Assembly: GCF_958445495.1 (NCBI RefSeq)
Contig: NZ_CAUCSQ010000027.1
Coordinates: 1-56,090 of the forward strand
Length of the DNA: 56,090 nucleotides
Direction: 5' to 3'
Source of the DNA: an uncultured Bacteroides sp.
GTDB taxonomy: Bacteria > Bacteroidota > Bacteroidia > Bacteroidales > Bacteroidaceae
Position numbers and translations under genes: made by a program. Position 1 is the stretch's first letter. Each line of letters opens with the position of its first letter. Of this stretch, positions 1 to 9,000 are shown piece after piece. Under the pieces are notes generated by a model. That model had not been told where the DNA came from, did no database searches, and was given only the letters and a program-made list of their open reading frames with translations.

Positions 1-1739
1 TCACTGCATTGAAAGCCAAAGTGGATGCAAATACGAGTGCCAATCTGACCTTGCTTCATAACACCATTATGAGTGTATGTAACAGCAAAGGGATGAATTC
101 GACAGCATTGACTTATAAATTGGATGCCAGCAACAAACGGATTCTTGATGTATCCCGTGATGCCTTGTTGCGTATTTTCACCTGTGCTTATGCTTATCGC
201 ATGACAGGTGATACCAAATACTTAACCAAAGCGGAGACCGACATGAATGCTGTCTGCAATTTTCCAGATTGGAATTCCAAACGTCACTTTCTGGATGTCG
301 GCGAAATGGCTACCGCTGTTGCTTTCGGCTATGATTGGCTTTATAATGAACTAAGTGAAGCTACCCGTACGAAAGCAGCCGATGCATTGCTGAAGTTTGC
401 TTTCCAACAGGCACAGAACAAAAACTGGAACCTGAATTTTTATGAAGCGACCAACAACTGGAACCAGGTGTGTAACGGCGGACTGGTCTGTGCGGCACTG
501 GCCTCTTATGAAAACAATCCTTCCGAAGCAAAGGACATGATTGAAAAAGCTTTAGAATCCAATAAACCTGCATTGGAAGTGATGTACTCCCCCGACGGCA
601 ACTATCCGGAGGGGAGCGGTTACTGGTGTTACGGCACGCTTTATCAGGTACTAATGCTCGCTGCCCTTGATAGCACTCTCGGAACGGATAACGGACTTTC
701 CGATACGCCGGGATTCTCTGAAACGGCGGAATATATGTTGTATATGACAGGATTAAACAGCAAATTTTTTAATTATTCGGATTGTGCCCCTTCTTCTACT
801 GCCGCATTGGCTTCCTGGTGGTTTGCCGACAAATATAACAACCCGTCGCTGTTATATAATGAATTACAAATGTTGAAGAATGGCGAATATGCTTCATGTT
901 CCGAGAATCGTTTACTGCCGATGATTATGGCCTTTGCCAATAATTTGAATCTGGATGCGATTTCAGCTCCGGCAGATAAACTTTGGAGTGGAAAAGGGGA
1001 GACGCCTGTGGTTATGGTGCATACTGATTGGACGTATTCGGATACGGATAAATATCTCGGTATCAAAGGAGGAAAAGCCGGTTCAAGCCACGGTCACATG
1101 GATGCCGGTTCGTTCGTATATGATGCGTATGGAGTACGTTGGTCGATGGATTTCGGTTTGCAGAGTTATACGACACTTGAATCGGCTTTGGCTGCTTTGG
1201 GGGGAAATCTTTGGGATATGGGACAGAATTCAATGCGTTGGGATGTTTTCCGGTTAAACAATCTGAATCATAGTACCATATCAATTAATGATGCCCGCCA
1301 CCGTGTAGACGGGATGGCAACTTTAACTACTACGATTAATACGGCTACCGAACTGGGGGCGACTTTCGATTTGACAGATGTCGTGTCTGACCAGGCTGCT
1401 TCGGCTATTCGTACTGTAAAGATTGTGGATGATGAAAAACTGGTAGTGATAGATGAAATTAAAGCGAGGACCGATAAGTCGGCCAAAGTACGCTGGTGCA
1501 TGGTGACTCCTGCCGTCCCGACGGTAGAAAGCAACCGGATTGTGCTGGCAAATGGAAATAAGGTGATGTATCTCACAGCCAGCGGAACCGTGAAGCCTAC
1601 CTACAAAACATGGAGTACCACCAGTGAGAATTCTTATGACCAGGCTAATCCGGGTACTTATATGGTTGGTTTCGAAGCAACTGTTACAGCTAATCAGACA
1701 GCTTCATTCACAACCACTCTAACCCCAAAGCAAAATTGA
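1..1739 (+). CDS. Heparinase II/III-fold polysaccharide lyase (5' partial)
   Basis: The reading frame is open to the left edge of the window, so the true start and signal peptide are missing; about 578 residues are visible. The N-terminal ~350 residues look like an (alpha/alpha) toroid and the rest like the beta-sandwich of heparinase II/III-type lyases. Family-like motifs are NNWNQVCNGG (candidate catalytic Asn), YPEGSGYWCYGT (candidate catalytic Tyr) and GSSHGHMDAGSF (conserved His in the C-terminal domain). Such enzymes cleave uronic-acid polysaccharides by beta-elimination in the periplasm or at the surface, leaving 4,5-unsaturated ends. The next gene, 8 bases downstream, is a GH88 enzyme that removes exactly such ends, which supports the call. 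The lyase family number (PL12, PL15, PL21, PL33 and others share this fold) and the substrate cannot be assigned from this fragment. Confidence 0.8.
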   Translation, partial: TALKAKVDANTSANLTLLHNTIMSVCNSKGMNSTALTYKLDASNKRILDVSRDALLRIFTCAYAYRMTGDTKYLTKAETDMNAVCNFPDWNSKRHFLDVGEMATAVAFGYDWLYNELSEATRTKAADALLKFAFQQAQNKNWNLNFYEATNNWNQVCNGGLVCAALASYENNPSEAKDMIEKALESNKPALEVMYSPDGNYPEGSGYWCYGTLYQVLMLAALDSTLGTDNGLSDTPGFSETAEYMLYMTGLNSKFFNYSDCAPSSTAALASWWFADKYNNPSLLYNELQMLKNGEYASCSENRLLPMIMAFANNLNLDAISAPADKLWSGKGETPVVMVHTDWTYSDTDKYLGIKGGKAGSSHGHMDAGSFVYDAYGVRWSMDFGLQSYTTLESALAALGGNLWDMGQNSMRWDVFRLNNLNHSTISINDARHRVDGMATLTTTINTATELGATFDLTDVVSDQAASAIRTVKIVDDEKLVVIDEIKARTDKSAKVRWCMVTPAVPTVESNRIVLANGNKVMYLTASGTVKPTYKTWSTTSENSYDQANPGTYMVGFEATVTANQTASFTTTLTPKQN

Positions 1740-1747
1740 CAGATTGT

Positions 1748-2926
1748 ATGAGAATATTATTATCTATATTTATTTTCCCCGTATTGTTATCCTGTTCTGG
1801 CCAAGAACCGATGGAGGCATTGATTGACCGTGTGTTTACCGTTGCGGAGCAGCAATACATGGATATGGATGCTCGCCTGACAGAAAAGACGCTTCCCCGT
1901 ACGTTTTCTGCTGACGGTAAATTTGTATCTTCAAATATTTATTGGTGGTGCAGTGGTTTTTATCCTGGTTCACTTTGGTATATTTATGAATATACCGGAA
2001 ATGACGAGATAAAAGCACTTGCCGAGAAAAATACGTTGAAGCTCGATTCTGTGCAATATGTGACTAAAGACCATGATGTAAGTTTTCAATTAAACTGCAG
2101 TTATGGCAATGCTTATCGCCTGACGGGGGATGAAACTTATAAACAAGTGCTTTATCGGGGGGCGAAATCCTTGTCTACCCGTTTTAATCCGTCTGTCGGA
2201 GCGATTCGTAGTTGGGACTTTGTGCGCAAAGGTTGTGATTGGAAGTTCCCGGTGATTATTGACAATATGATGAATCTGGAATTGCTGTTATCCATGTCGA
2301 AAGCTTATGCCGATGATTCTTTGCAGAATATAGCCTGTACACATGCCAATACTACTATCCAGAATCACTTCCGTGATGATTATTCCACTTATCATTTGGT
2401 GGATTATGACTCTGAAACGGGGCAAGTGCGTAGCAGGCAAACTGTACAGGGATTCTCGGACGAATCTTCTTGGAGCCGTGGACAAGCATGGGCTCTGTAT
2501 AGTTATACAATGATGTTTCGTTTGACCGGCTACCAGAATTATCTTTTACAGGCCGGGCGTATTGCCGAAACTTTGCTCCGTCGTTTACCTGCCGACGGCA
2601 TTCCTTACTGGGATTTTGATGCCCCTATGGATGATAAGGCTTATCGGGATGCTTCTGCTGCGGCTATTATGGCTTCTGCTTTCATAGAGTTGAGCCGTTA
2701 TATTTCCGGAATGGAGACGAAGGAATCCTATCTTGCTATGGCAGAAAAACAACTTCGTACGCTTGCTTCGGAAAAATATCTCGCTGAACTGGGCACAAAT
2801 GGAAATTTCATATTAAAACATAGTGTCGGTGCACTTCCGGACGGAAGTGAGGTGGATGTTCCCTTGACGTATGCCGATTATTACTTTTTAGAAGCATTGT
2901 TACGGTATAAGAACTTACAGAAATAA
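1748..2926 (+). CDS. GH88 unsaturated glucuronyl hydrolase, lipoprotein
   Basis: A 392-residue protein, normal for GH88. It hydrolyses the 4,5-unsaturated uronic acid from the non-reducing end of lyase products. The two catalytic-type aspartates lie in HDVSFQ (D110) and IIDNMMNLELL (D172), matching the paired Asp of unsaturated glucuronyl hydrolases. The N-terminus MRILLSIFIFPVLLSC is a lipoprotein signal with Cys16 as the likely acylated residue. The ATG at 1748 was chosen because the upstream in-frame TTG overlaps the stop of the preceding lyase and would add MTDC before the signal peptide. Eight bases separate it from the lyase, so the two are probably co-transcribed and act in sequence on the same uronic-acid polymer. 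Confidence 0.88.
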   Translation: MRILLSIFIFPVLLSCSGQEPMEALIDRVFTVAEQQYMDMDARLTEKTLPRTFSADGKFVSSNIYWWCSGFYPGSLWYIYEYTGNDEIKALAEKNTLKLDSVQYVTKDHDVSFQLNCSYGNAYRLTGDETYKQVLYRGAKSLSTRFNPSVGAIRSWDFVRKGCDWKFPVIIDNMMNLELLLSMSKAYADDSLQNIACTHANTTIQNHFRDDYSTYHLVDYDSETGQVRSRQTVQGFSDESSWSRGQAWALYSYTMMFRLTGYQNYLLQAGRIAETLLRRLPADGIPYWDFDAPMDDKAYRDASAAAIMASAFIELSRYISGMETKESYLAMAEKQLRTLASEKYLAELGTNGNFILKHSVGALPDGSEVDVPLTYADYYFLEALLRYKNLQK

Positions 2927-2943
2927 AACTAATATACATAATT

Positions 2944-3411
2944 ATGAGATACTTACAATTCAATATGGCAATTGTCTTTGCATTGGCGCTGATGTTTGCC
3001 TCCTGTTCGGATAAGGATGACTCAAGTCCGCGTATTATTCCTACCATGACCCTGACCGTTTCGGAAATTGCAGATAATAGGGCTTTGATTACTGCCGAGC
3101 AGAAAACCGGAACTACAGTCGGTGCGAAAGTTATTGATTTTTATCCGGTGGCTGATATGGGTTTTGACTATAATGTGGAAGTCAAGCTTGTGAAATTTGT
3201 TGAGGAAAATGGGGTTCCCGTATCTCTTCCTTATGTTCATAGAATAGAGGAAGGATTGAAACCTGGAGTTAATTATATCAGTGCTATTATAGCTTATAAT
3301 GCCGAAGGACGTGCCGTATGTTCCGCATTCCAGACCTGGAAAGCTTCTGGAACGGAAGGCATGTGGAGCGATGACAATTCTGCAGGCGAACTGGAAGAAA
3401 ACGAGTGGTAA
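2944..3411 (+). CDS. Small lipoprotein of unknown function
   Basis: A 155-residue protein with the lipoprotein signal MRYLQFNMAIVFALALMFASC and an Asp/Ser-rich linker after the Cys, typical of Bacteroides surface lipoproteins. The body alternates short hydrophobic strands and contains a GLKPGVNY-like turn followed by a strand rich in Ala, Ile and Tyr, the pattern of an FN3/Ig-like domain. The C-terminus is acidic (ELEENEW). It lies 17 bases after the GH88 gene and 26 bases before the fimbrillin-like gene, so it is probably in the same transcript. A glycan-binding or fimbrial accessory role is possible, but no family is recognised. Confidence 0.7.
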   Translation: MRYLQFNMAIVFALALMFASCSDKDDSSPRIIPTMTLTVSEIADNRALITAEQKTGTTVGAKVIDFYPVADMGFDYNVEVKLVKFVEENGVPVSLPYVHRIEEGLKPGVNYISAIIAYNAEGRAVCSAFQTWKASGTEGMWSDDNSAGELEENEW

Positions 3412-3437
3412 AGATGGTGTAATTCAAAAAAGATATT

Positions 3438-5468
3438 ATGGATATGAAGAATATGTTATTGGCAGCCTTTGTAATAATCTTTGCAATGGCGGGTTGTACG
3501 CAAGATGAAATATTCTCATCTGACAAGGGTAAAGAACCGGCAGGAGAAGGTACGGCATTTACATTGATTGGATTGACTTCTGTTCAAACACGTACCTCTA
3601 TTGGCGATAAGACGGGTGACATTTATCCGGTACTTTGGAGCGACGGAGATGCATTAGGACTTTTTTCCCGTACAGAAGGTGCGGATATAGAGAATGTGCA
3701 AGCTTTATTGAGCGGTGAGTCTGTCGGAAAAAATTCCGGAGTTTTTACAGCAGAAAGTGTAAGTCCGGCAAAAGAAGGGGAAACAGAGATTCTTATTTAT
3801 TACCCTTATAAAATGGATGCAAAACTGGCTGACAATGGTAATAAGATTACCGCTTCTCTTGCTGCTGAGCAGGAACAGAGTAAATCCGGTGACAGTAATC
3901 ATATTGGTAAATATGGATTCGCTTATGCAAAGACAACGGTAAATAGTACCAGTAAATCCGCAAAATTCTCTTTGAAGCATGCAATGGCTTATGTGAAATT
4001 CTGTATTTCTTCACAGGAACTTTCTACTTATAAGTTGAAAAGTGTTTCTTTGTATGATAAAGAGACGAAAACACCTCTTTCCGGTACATTTACGGCTAAT
4101 TTGGATACGGAGGAATTAACTTTCGAATCGGAAAGCAATCCCTATGCGACCGTCTCTTTGACTACGCCGGAATTGTTGGCTGTTACGCAGGAAGTGTATT
4201 TGACTGCTTATCCGGCAGACCTGACCGGTAAGCACATTTATGTCGTTGTTACTTTAGAGGGAGATAATCAGACGACAGTTACGATTCCCATCCTTCAAGA
4301 AGGTAAGTTATTGAAAGCTGACGCTGTCAATGTTATTGTTATCAATGATTTAAAACTTTCGGACAATTCATGTGAATGGTACGAACCGGTAGAGACACGT
4401 TTGTTGGTTGGAGGTTGGGCTTATGGAGAGGCAAATTGTATTATGACTACTGCTTCTTCATCCGGAGTAAACAATACAATCAGTGTAAAAGCGCGCGGTA
4501 ACTTTATGGAGGTGGAAGAGCCGAGATATGCCCGGACAATTTTTAATTGTGATTTGAATAATGGACATAAAATGGTAGGTGTCAACGGTTCCACTACAGA
4601 TATTTCTCCTGTAAACGATGATTATAGCATTACGATAAATTCTTATAAAGTTTCAAATGGATATAATGGCGGTTGCGGACAGGTGGCGATTTACGGGGAA
4701 AATCAATCGACCGTTTTGTGGAGTTTTATTGTATGGATGACTCCTACTCCGGCAGAACATGTATATGGAAATACCGGATATATTGTTCAAGATCGTAATT
4801 TAGGCACATATACAGTAGAAGATAACTGGAAAACGAATGGAGTTTATTTTCAATGGGGCCGTCCGACTCCATTCGGATGGGGAGCGAATGGTTACTATTC
4901 TATGCCGACTGAGGCCACAAATGTCCGTTTCTCCATTGAAAATCCCCGTTATTTGCTTTATACCGCAACAGTGGATAACACAAAGTCTGACTGGTATTTG
5001 GGAGCATGGACAGGTGCGCGTACCGACCGTAAAGATGATTTCTGGGGGAATCCGAATGAATCGAATACGTATAATAATCCTTCCGACGGGCACAAATCCA
5101 TCTATGATCCTTGTCCGAAAGGTTATCGTGTCGTATCTCCGGGGGTATTGGCGGAAGTAGAGCGCAGTGGGGAATATGTGAAGTTGTCGAATATAGGAGT
5201 TATAAAATATTGTTATGATGGCACGAATTATGCTTATTGGCCGTTAGGCGGGGCCCGTTGGGGGTCTAATCCTTCAGATCGCACTACTACTAATTCTAAT
5301 ACATCTGCCTGTTATTGGTCGAATTCGCCTGCTACTAATTATGGGAATGATAAAGATCAAGGCGGCAGTGCGATGTATTATAAATCTGCAGATAAGACTT
5401 GGACACATTCGGCCGGGCGTTCTCATGCATTTTCCGTACGCTGCATGAAAGACACGGAAAACCGCTAA
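3438..5468 (+). CDS. Fimbrillin-family surface lipoprotein with C-terminal FISUMP-like domain
   Basis: A 676-residue protein with a lipoprotein signal ending at AMAGC. Residues ~35-300 resemble Bacteroidales fimbrillin/Mfa-like adhesins: the TRTSIGD start, WSDGDALGLFS, an EILIYYPY stretch and SLKHAMAYVKF are characteristic. The C-terminal ~300 residues (VQDRNLGTY, YFQWGRPTPFG, YDPCPKGYRV, WPLGGARWG, AFSVRCMKD) match the Fibrobacter succinogenes major-paralogous-domain type found in many Bacteroides surface lipoproteins. It is the last gene of the + strand cluster, following the lyase and GH88 genes, and ends before a hairpin-rich gap. Being next to saccharolytic genes suggests a surface-exposed binding or adhesion role rather than enzymatic activity; no catalytic motif is visible. 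Confidence 0.75.
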   Translation: MDMKNMLLAAFVIIFAMAGCTQDEIFSSDKGKEPAGEGTAFTLIGLTSVQTRTSIGDKTGDIYPVLWSDGDALGLFSRTEGADIENVQALLSGESVGKNSGVFTAESVSPAKEGETEILIYYPYKMDAKLADNGNKITASLAAEQEQSKSGDSNHIGKYGFAYAKTTVNSTSKSAKFSLKHAMAYVKFCISSQELSTYKLKSVSLYDKETKTPLSGTFTANLDTEELTFESESNPYATVSLTTPELLAVTQEVYLTAYPADLTGKHIYVVVTLEGDNQTTVTIPILQEGKLLKADAVNVIVINDLKLSDNSCEWYEPVETRLLVGGWAYGEANCIMTTASSSGVNNTISVKARGNFMEVEEPRYARTIFNCDLNNGHKMVGVNGSTTDISPVNDDYSITINSYKVSNGYNGGCGQVAIYGENQSTVLWSFIVWMTPTPAEHVYGNTGYIVQDRNLGTYTVEDNWKTNGVYFQWGRPTPFGWGANGYYSMPTEATNVRFSIENPRYLLYTATVDNTKSDWYLGAWTGARTDRKDDFWGNPNESNTYNNPSDGHKSIYDPCPKGYRVVSPGVLAEVERSGEYVKLSNIGVIKYCYDGTNYAYWPLGGARWGSNPSDRTTTNSNTSACYWSNSPATNYGNDKDQGGSAMYYKSADKTWTHSAGRSHAFSVRCMKDTENR

Positions 5469-5680
5469 CCGCAAATCATCCCGCCGTCGTAATGGTAACC
5501 GTATGCTTTACGGTAAGACAAAGTTCGTGAATCTGTCCTATTTTTAAGATTCTGATGGAAAGCGGGAGAATGAAAAAAGAGAAAATAGGGAATGGGTTGC
5601 ATGAAAAACTGCAAGAATATGCGCTTTCCCTCTCTTTATTGCATTTTTTCTCTTGAAATATGCAAATGATAGCATTGATA

Positions 5681-5750
5681 AACGGGTGGTTTGGTTATAT
5701 CAAAGCACCCGTTGGTTTTAAACAAACCGTCCTTTTGTTTAAAACCAGCG
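5681..5750. terminator. Two overlapping strong hairpins, likely transcription terminator
   Basis: Hairpin 1 pairs 5681-5693 with 5701-5713 (one mismatch, 7-base loop). Hairpin 2 pairs 5710-5726 with 5734-5750 (17 bp with one G-T wobble, 7-base loop CCGTCCT). They share bases 5710-5713, so the two are mutually exclusive in full. Lying downstream of the + strand cluster and followed by a T-rich stretch (CTTTCCTTTT), a terminator role is most likely. Confidence 0.55.
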
Positions 5751-6127
5751 GAGCTTTCCTTTTAAAGAAGCAGGATTCGGGATTTTAAGGGCCGTTCGGG
5801 GAGCCGGTTCGCCTTTTTCGGATGCCGGTTTGCAAGTGATAATATTGAATGAAAACGAAAGGAATGCTGTCAATATGCTTGATGGATGCCCCTATGTGTG
5901 GCAATTGGGTTGATAATGGCTTTTATTTTGAATAAGAGTGAATTTCCCGGTCTGGAATAGAGACGTTTTTTTGCCGTAACCGGAGAGAGGGAAAGTTTTA
6001 TCGCAGACAAGACGGGCGGAATATGCATTTTTTCAGGTTGGCGTAGCTGTGACCTGGTGATGTGCTGTTTTTATACCTGCCTTTACTTCCGTCCGGTGTG
6101 ACCGTTTTAAATTTCCGGATAAAGAAA

Positions 6128-6218
6128 GATGAGGCGGATTAAAAAGCTTACTGTGCAGTACAATTACACCCTTGCGGATGCATATACCCGTTCGTAAAGC
6201 AAGAAAATCCGCCTCATC
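6128..6218. repeat. Inverted repeat, 13-bp perfect arms, 65-bp centre
   Basis: GATGAGGCGGATT at 6128-6140 is perfectly complementary to AATCCGCCTCATC at 6206-6218. Read on the - strand, the right-hand arm of the stem is followed by TTTCTTT, so it could terminate the - strand lipoprotein gene ending at 6280. The long loop is unusual for a simple terminator. Confidence 0.5.
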
Positions 6219-6279
6219 CGGAATCCGGTATTCCCTTTTCAGGTATTTTGCAGGGAAACGGGAGACATCACCCCGCGGG

Positions 6280-7122
6280 TCAGTCTCCCCAGCTCATCAT
6301 AATCTGGTCCCATTCCTGCATGTCGCCGTTTTCGTAATAAACATTGTAGAGATAAATGCAGGCTTTTTTGTTGGCTTCGTCCCAATATGAATATCCGGCA
6401 GCATTATAGAGCGCTGAGATATAACTCACAACCGTATAGAACGGCAGGTAAGAAGCCGTATTGGTGTCGTAGAGATACCAGTAATCGCCGTATTGGTAGC
6501 CGTAGTTGCTGCTTGCTGTCAGGTTGCCGGTCTCCTGGTCTACGGAAAGGCTTAAATAATAGCCGGATTCCAGGAAGTTGTCTATTTTGTATTCGTTTTC
6601 TCCCGTTTTCTCAAGGACGAGTTTGAACGTATTATCCGGAATGTTGGCCAGATAACAAGTCGCTTCAATCAGGACAGCCACTTTGATTGTCCCGAAAAAC
6701 TGTATGCTTCCCTCCTGTTCGGCATAAGGGTTCACATGCTCGCCTGCCAGTTCGATATGGTAACTGTAAGAATCGCCGGTTTGTGCGTCGGCGGGAATGC
6801 TGATTTCCAGTTCCGCCGCAACCTGTCCCGCCGCGAATGATACTGATTCGGGGATTTCCATGCCTTCGCTCTTCGACAAAGTGTTCACCGGTACGGTAAC
6901 GGCGGAAGAACTCTCTTTGCGGAGTACGGTCAGGGTTACGGAACGGGGTTCTTTGCTGCTTGCCGCCAAGGTCGTTTCAGATTGGTTGTCCTTGGAGAAA
7001 TAAACCTGCTGGCATCCCTCTGCCGCGGGTTCTCCCGGTGCGTAGTCGTCGTTGTCGGAACAAGCGGTCGTCAGGCCTCCCGCACCCAGGAGCAGGAAAA
7101 GGATATATTTTGCAATCTTCAT
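6280..7122 (-). CDS. Orphan lipoprotein downstream of SusD (locus A)
   Basis: A 280-residue protein with lipoprotein signal MKIAKYILFLLLGAGGLTTAC and an SDNDD linker. Residues ~35-140 form a Calx-beta/DUF-like beta-rich module (repeated Val/Thr strands, FAAGQVAAELEISIPADAQTGDSYSY). The C-terminal ~120 residues are very rich in Tyr and aromatic residues (YGYQYGDYWYLYDT, YLYNVYY), as in carbohydrate-contacting surface proteins. It lies 67 bases after the SusD gene of locus A in the same direction, the usual place of a surface glycan-binding or accessory lipoprotein. No catalytic motif is recognised and the ligand is unknown. Confidence 0.75.
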   Translation of the reverse strand: MKIAKYILFLLLGAGGLTTACSDNDDYAPGEPAAEGCQQVYFSKDNQSETTLAASSKEPRSVTLTVLRKESSSAVTVPVNTLSKSEGMEIPESVSFAAGQVAAELEISIPADAQTGDSYSYHIELAGEHVNPYAEQEGSIQFFGTIKVAVLIEATCYLANIPDNTFKLVLEKTGENEYKIDNFLESGYYLSLSVDQETGNLTASSNYGYQYGDYWYLYDTNTASYLPFYTVVSYISALYNAAGYSYWDEANKKACIYLYNVYYENGDMQEWDQIMMSWGD

Positions 7123-7189
7123 CGTATTTTCTTTTTTATGGATTACACAACTGTTTTTTTATAAGAAACTGATAAGAAACGGAGCTCCG

Positions 7190-8917
7190 TCATTGTCCGT
7201 CCCATTGGGGAATGACTCCCGACGGGTCCGGATTGTTCGTCTCTTCGAGAATCGTGTTATATTGGTATTCGCTGGAAGTTATGTAAACAGTCATCCAGGG
7301 AGCCACATAACCTTCGTAAGAGTTGAAACGGTGGGTTTCAGGCAGGTTTGTCCCGGAGTATCCCCTGATAACCGCCTTCTCAAGCCGTTTGTAATCCCAC
7401 AACAATATGCCTTCGCCCCAGAACTCGATTCGTTTCTGTACCAGCAGCTCGTCGATGAATCCGTCCAGGTCCGTAGCGTTGCACCGGTAGCTGCCGTCCT
7501 TGTAACGGTAAGTGTTCATGAAGTTTTCCAGTTTTGAGACGGCCGACGATACCCCTTCCGTATGTGCGGCGGCTTCCGCTTCGATGAAAAGCATCTCCTC
7601 CATACGCATCAGCGGGATGTCGACAACCGTTCCCGTCAGGTACTCGGTCATGTTCCCTTCGTTCGGACGTATCTTGAAACCGGTGTAAGCCGGACGTTTG
7701 GCCCACTCTTCGCCGCTGAGCAACGTCTTGTATTTTGCCGGTACGGAAGTCTTTCCCGCATCTTCCGGGTCTATCCAGGTCGTTTTTCGCCAGTCGGCGT
7801 CCGCTATTTTATTGTACAGGCTCGCCCCAATCATGCGCCATGCCCCGTATTGGGTCGTACCGTACTGCTGTTCCGGGCTCATCTGCCCGACATAACACTT
7901 CCACGTGCTGGTAGGGTCGTTGGCCCCCATCATGATGGCGAACATCCACGCCTGGTTGACGGAGTTGAAACCGGTAGTCGTTTCAAACCACTGCGATTCC
8001 GTTACCGGCGAATAACCTCCCTCGTCGATAGCCTTGCGGGCGCAACTCTGGGCGTTGGCGTAACACTCTTTGGCTGTGGAAATACCCAATTTGGCGTATT
8101 GGGCGAGACTCTCGTCGTTTTCATACGACACCTGTGTCTGCAAATCTTCGGGATAAAGTTCGAAGCGTGAGCCGAGCTCCATCCAGAACCGCGCCTTCAT
8201 GCCGTTTATGACCGTGATGTCCACGTAGTTTTTGCTGTCGCCCCGCGTATAGTCCGCCAGGTATTCGCTTGCCCGTTCCAGGTCGTTATATACGAACCGG
8301 TACATCTGGTAGAAAGGAGCGCGCGGATTCTTGCGCCCTTCCTCCTCCGTGGTGTTCTCGGTGACGATGGGAACCGTTATTTTCATGATACCGCGCGCTT
8401 CCGCTTTGGCGTCCAGCTCCGTGCCTGTGTGCTTGAACTCATAAAGGCGCATGCAGTCCATGTACGCCATTGCGCGGAAAGCATAGGCGTTGCCCAGGTA
8501 ATGCTTGCCCGTTGACGAGAGGTTCTCCACGTTGACCGCTTCTATCAGCAGGTTACACTGGTGTATCAGGGAATAGTAAAAGTTCCAGAAGTCATATTGT
8601 ATGGTATAATCGCCCAGGAAAGTGGTGGTTCCCATGCCGTAGTTGAAATAGTCGTAGGCCGTTTCGTAAACAGGCATGTCTTGCAGCATCACGTCACGCC
8701 ACATCATCAGGCCGGCATAACCGAAGGCGGTATTGTCGCTGCCCCATTTAGTCATGCTGGAAATAATCGAGTTGTTCAGGGCGCCCAGAGCCAGGTCTGA
8801 CATTCCTACCTGGTCGCTGGTGGCGGTACTGCTGGCAGGAAAAGTTTCTTCCAGGCAACCGGTCAATGTAGGCACAGCTAAGCAGAGTGCCAGGATGGAT
8901 TTTGCAAATATCTTCAT
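7190..8917 (-). CDS. SusD/RagB-family nutrient-binding lipoprotein (locus A)
   Basis: A 575-residue outer-membrane lipoprotein; the signal MKIFAKSILALCLAVPTLTGC has its lipobox Cys at 21. SusD hallmarks are the TPR-like helices (LGNAYAFRAMAYMDCMRLYEF, with the conserved Ala-x-Arg-Ala region), DIPLMRMEEMLFIEAEAA, and the C-terminal region containing QKRIEFWGEGILLWDYKRL. It partners the SusC barrel encoded 83 bases upstream, forming a lid over it that captures ligand. The ATG follows directly on the signal peptide, so the start is secure. The ligand cannot be read from the sequence; no glycoside hydrolase shares this operon. Confidence 0.93.
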   Translation of the reverse strand: MKIFAKSILALCLAVPTLTGCLEETFPASSTATSDQVGMSDLALGALNNSIISSMTKWGSDNTAFGYAGLMMWRDVMLQDMPVYETAYDYFNYGMGTTTFLGDYTIQYDFWNFYYSLIHQCNLLIEAVNVENLSSTGKHYLGNAYAFRAMAYMDCMRLYEFKHTGTELDAKAEARGIMKITVPIVTENTTEEEGRKNPRAPFYQMYRFVYNDLERASEYLADYTRGDSKNYVDITVINGMKARFWMELGSRFELYPEDLQTQVSYENDESLAQYAKLGISTAKECYANAQSCARKAIDEGGYSPVTESQWFETTTGFNSVNQAWMFAIMMGANDPTSTWKCYVGQMSPEQQYGTTQYGAWRMIGASLYNKIADADWRKTTWIDPEDAGKTSVPAKYKTLLSGEEWAKRPAYTGFKIRPNEGNMTEYLTGTVVDIPLMRMEEMLFIEAEAAAHTEGVSSAVSKLENFMNTYRYKDGSYRCNATDLDGFIDELLVQKRIEFWGEGILLWDYKRLEKAVIRGYSGTNLPETHRFNSYEGYVAPWMTVYITSSEYQYNTILEETNNPDPSGVIPQWDGQ

Positions 8918-9000
8918 ATTTATTCAGTTTTATTTTCATGTATCGAACGGAGGTTGTCGGAAACGGCCGTTCGTTTGGGGTTTATACTGTTCTCTCTCTG

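Larger units (their letters stand above)
5469..6279. other. 811-bp convergent intergenic region without a gene
   Basis: The region separates two convergent transcription units. I see no credible ORF: the 72-residue frame at 6172-6390 runs mostly antisense into the downstream gene. It contains a pair of overlapping hairpins (5681-5750) and a long inverted repeat (6128-6218), listed separately. Confidence 0.6.

Noticed and set aside
6172..6390. 72-residue + strand frame at the end of the convergent gap
   Set aside because: Largely antisense to the lipoprotein gene ending at 6280 and composed of unlikely protein sequence.
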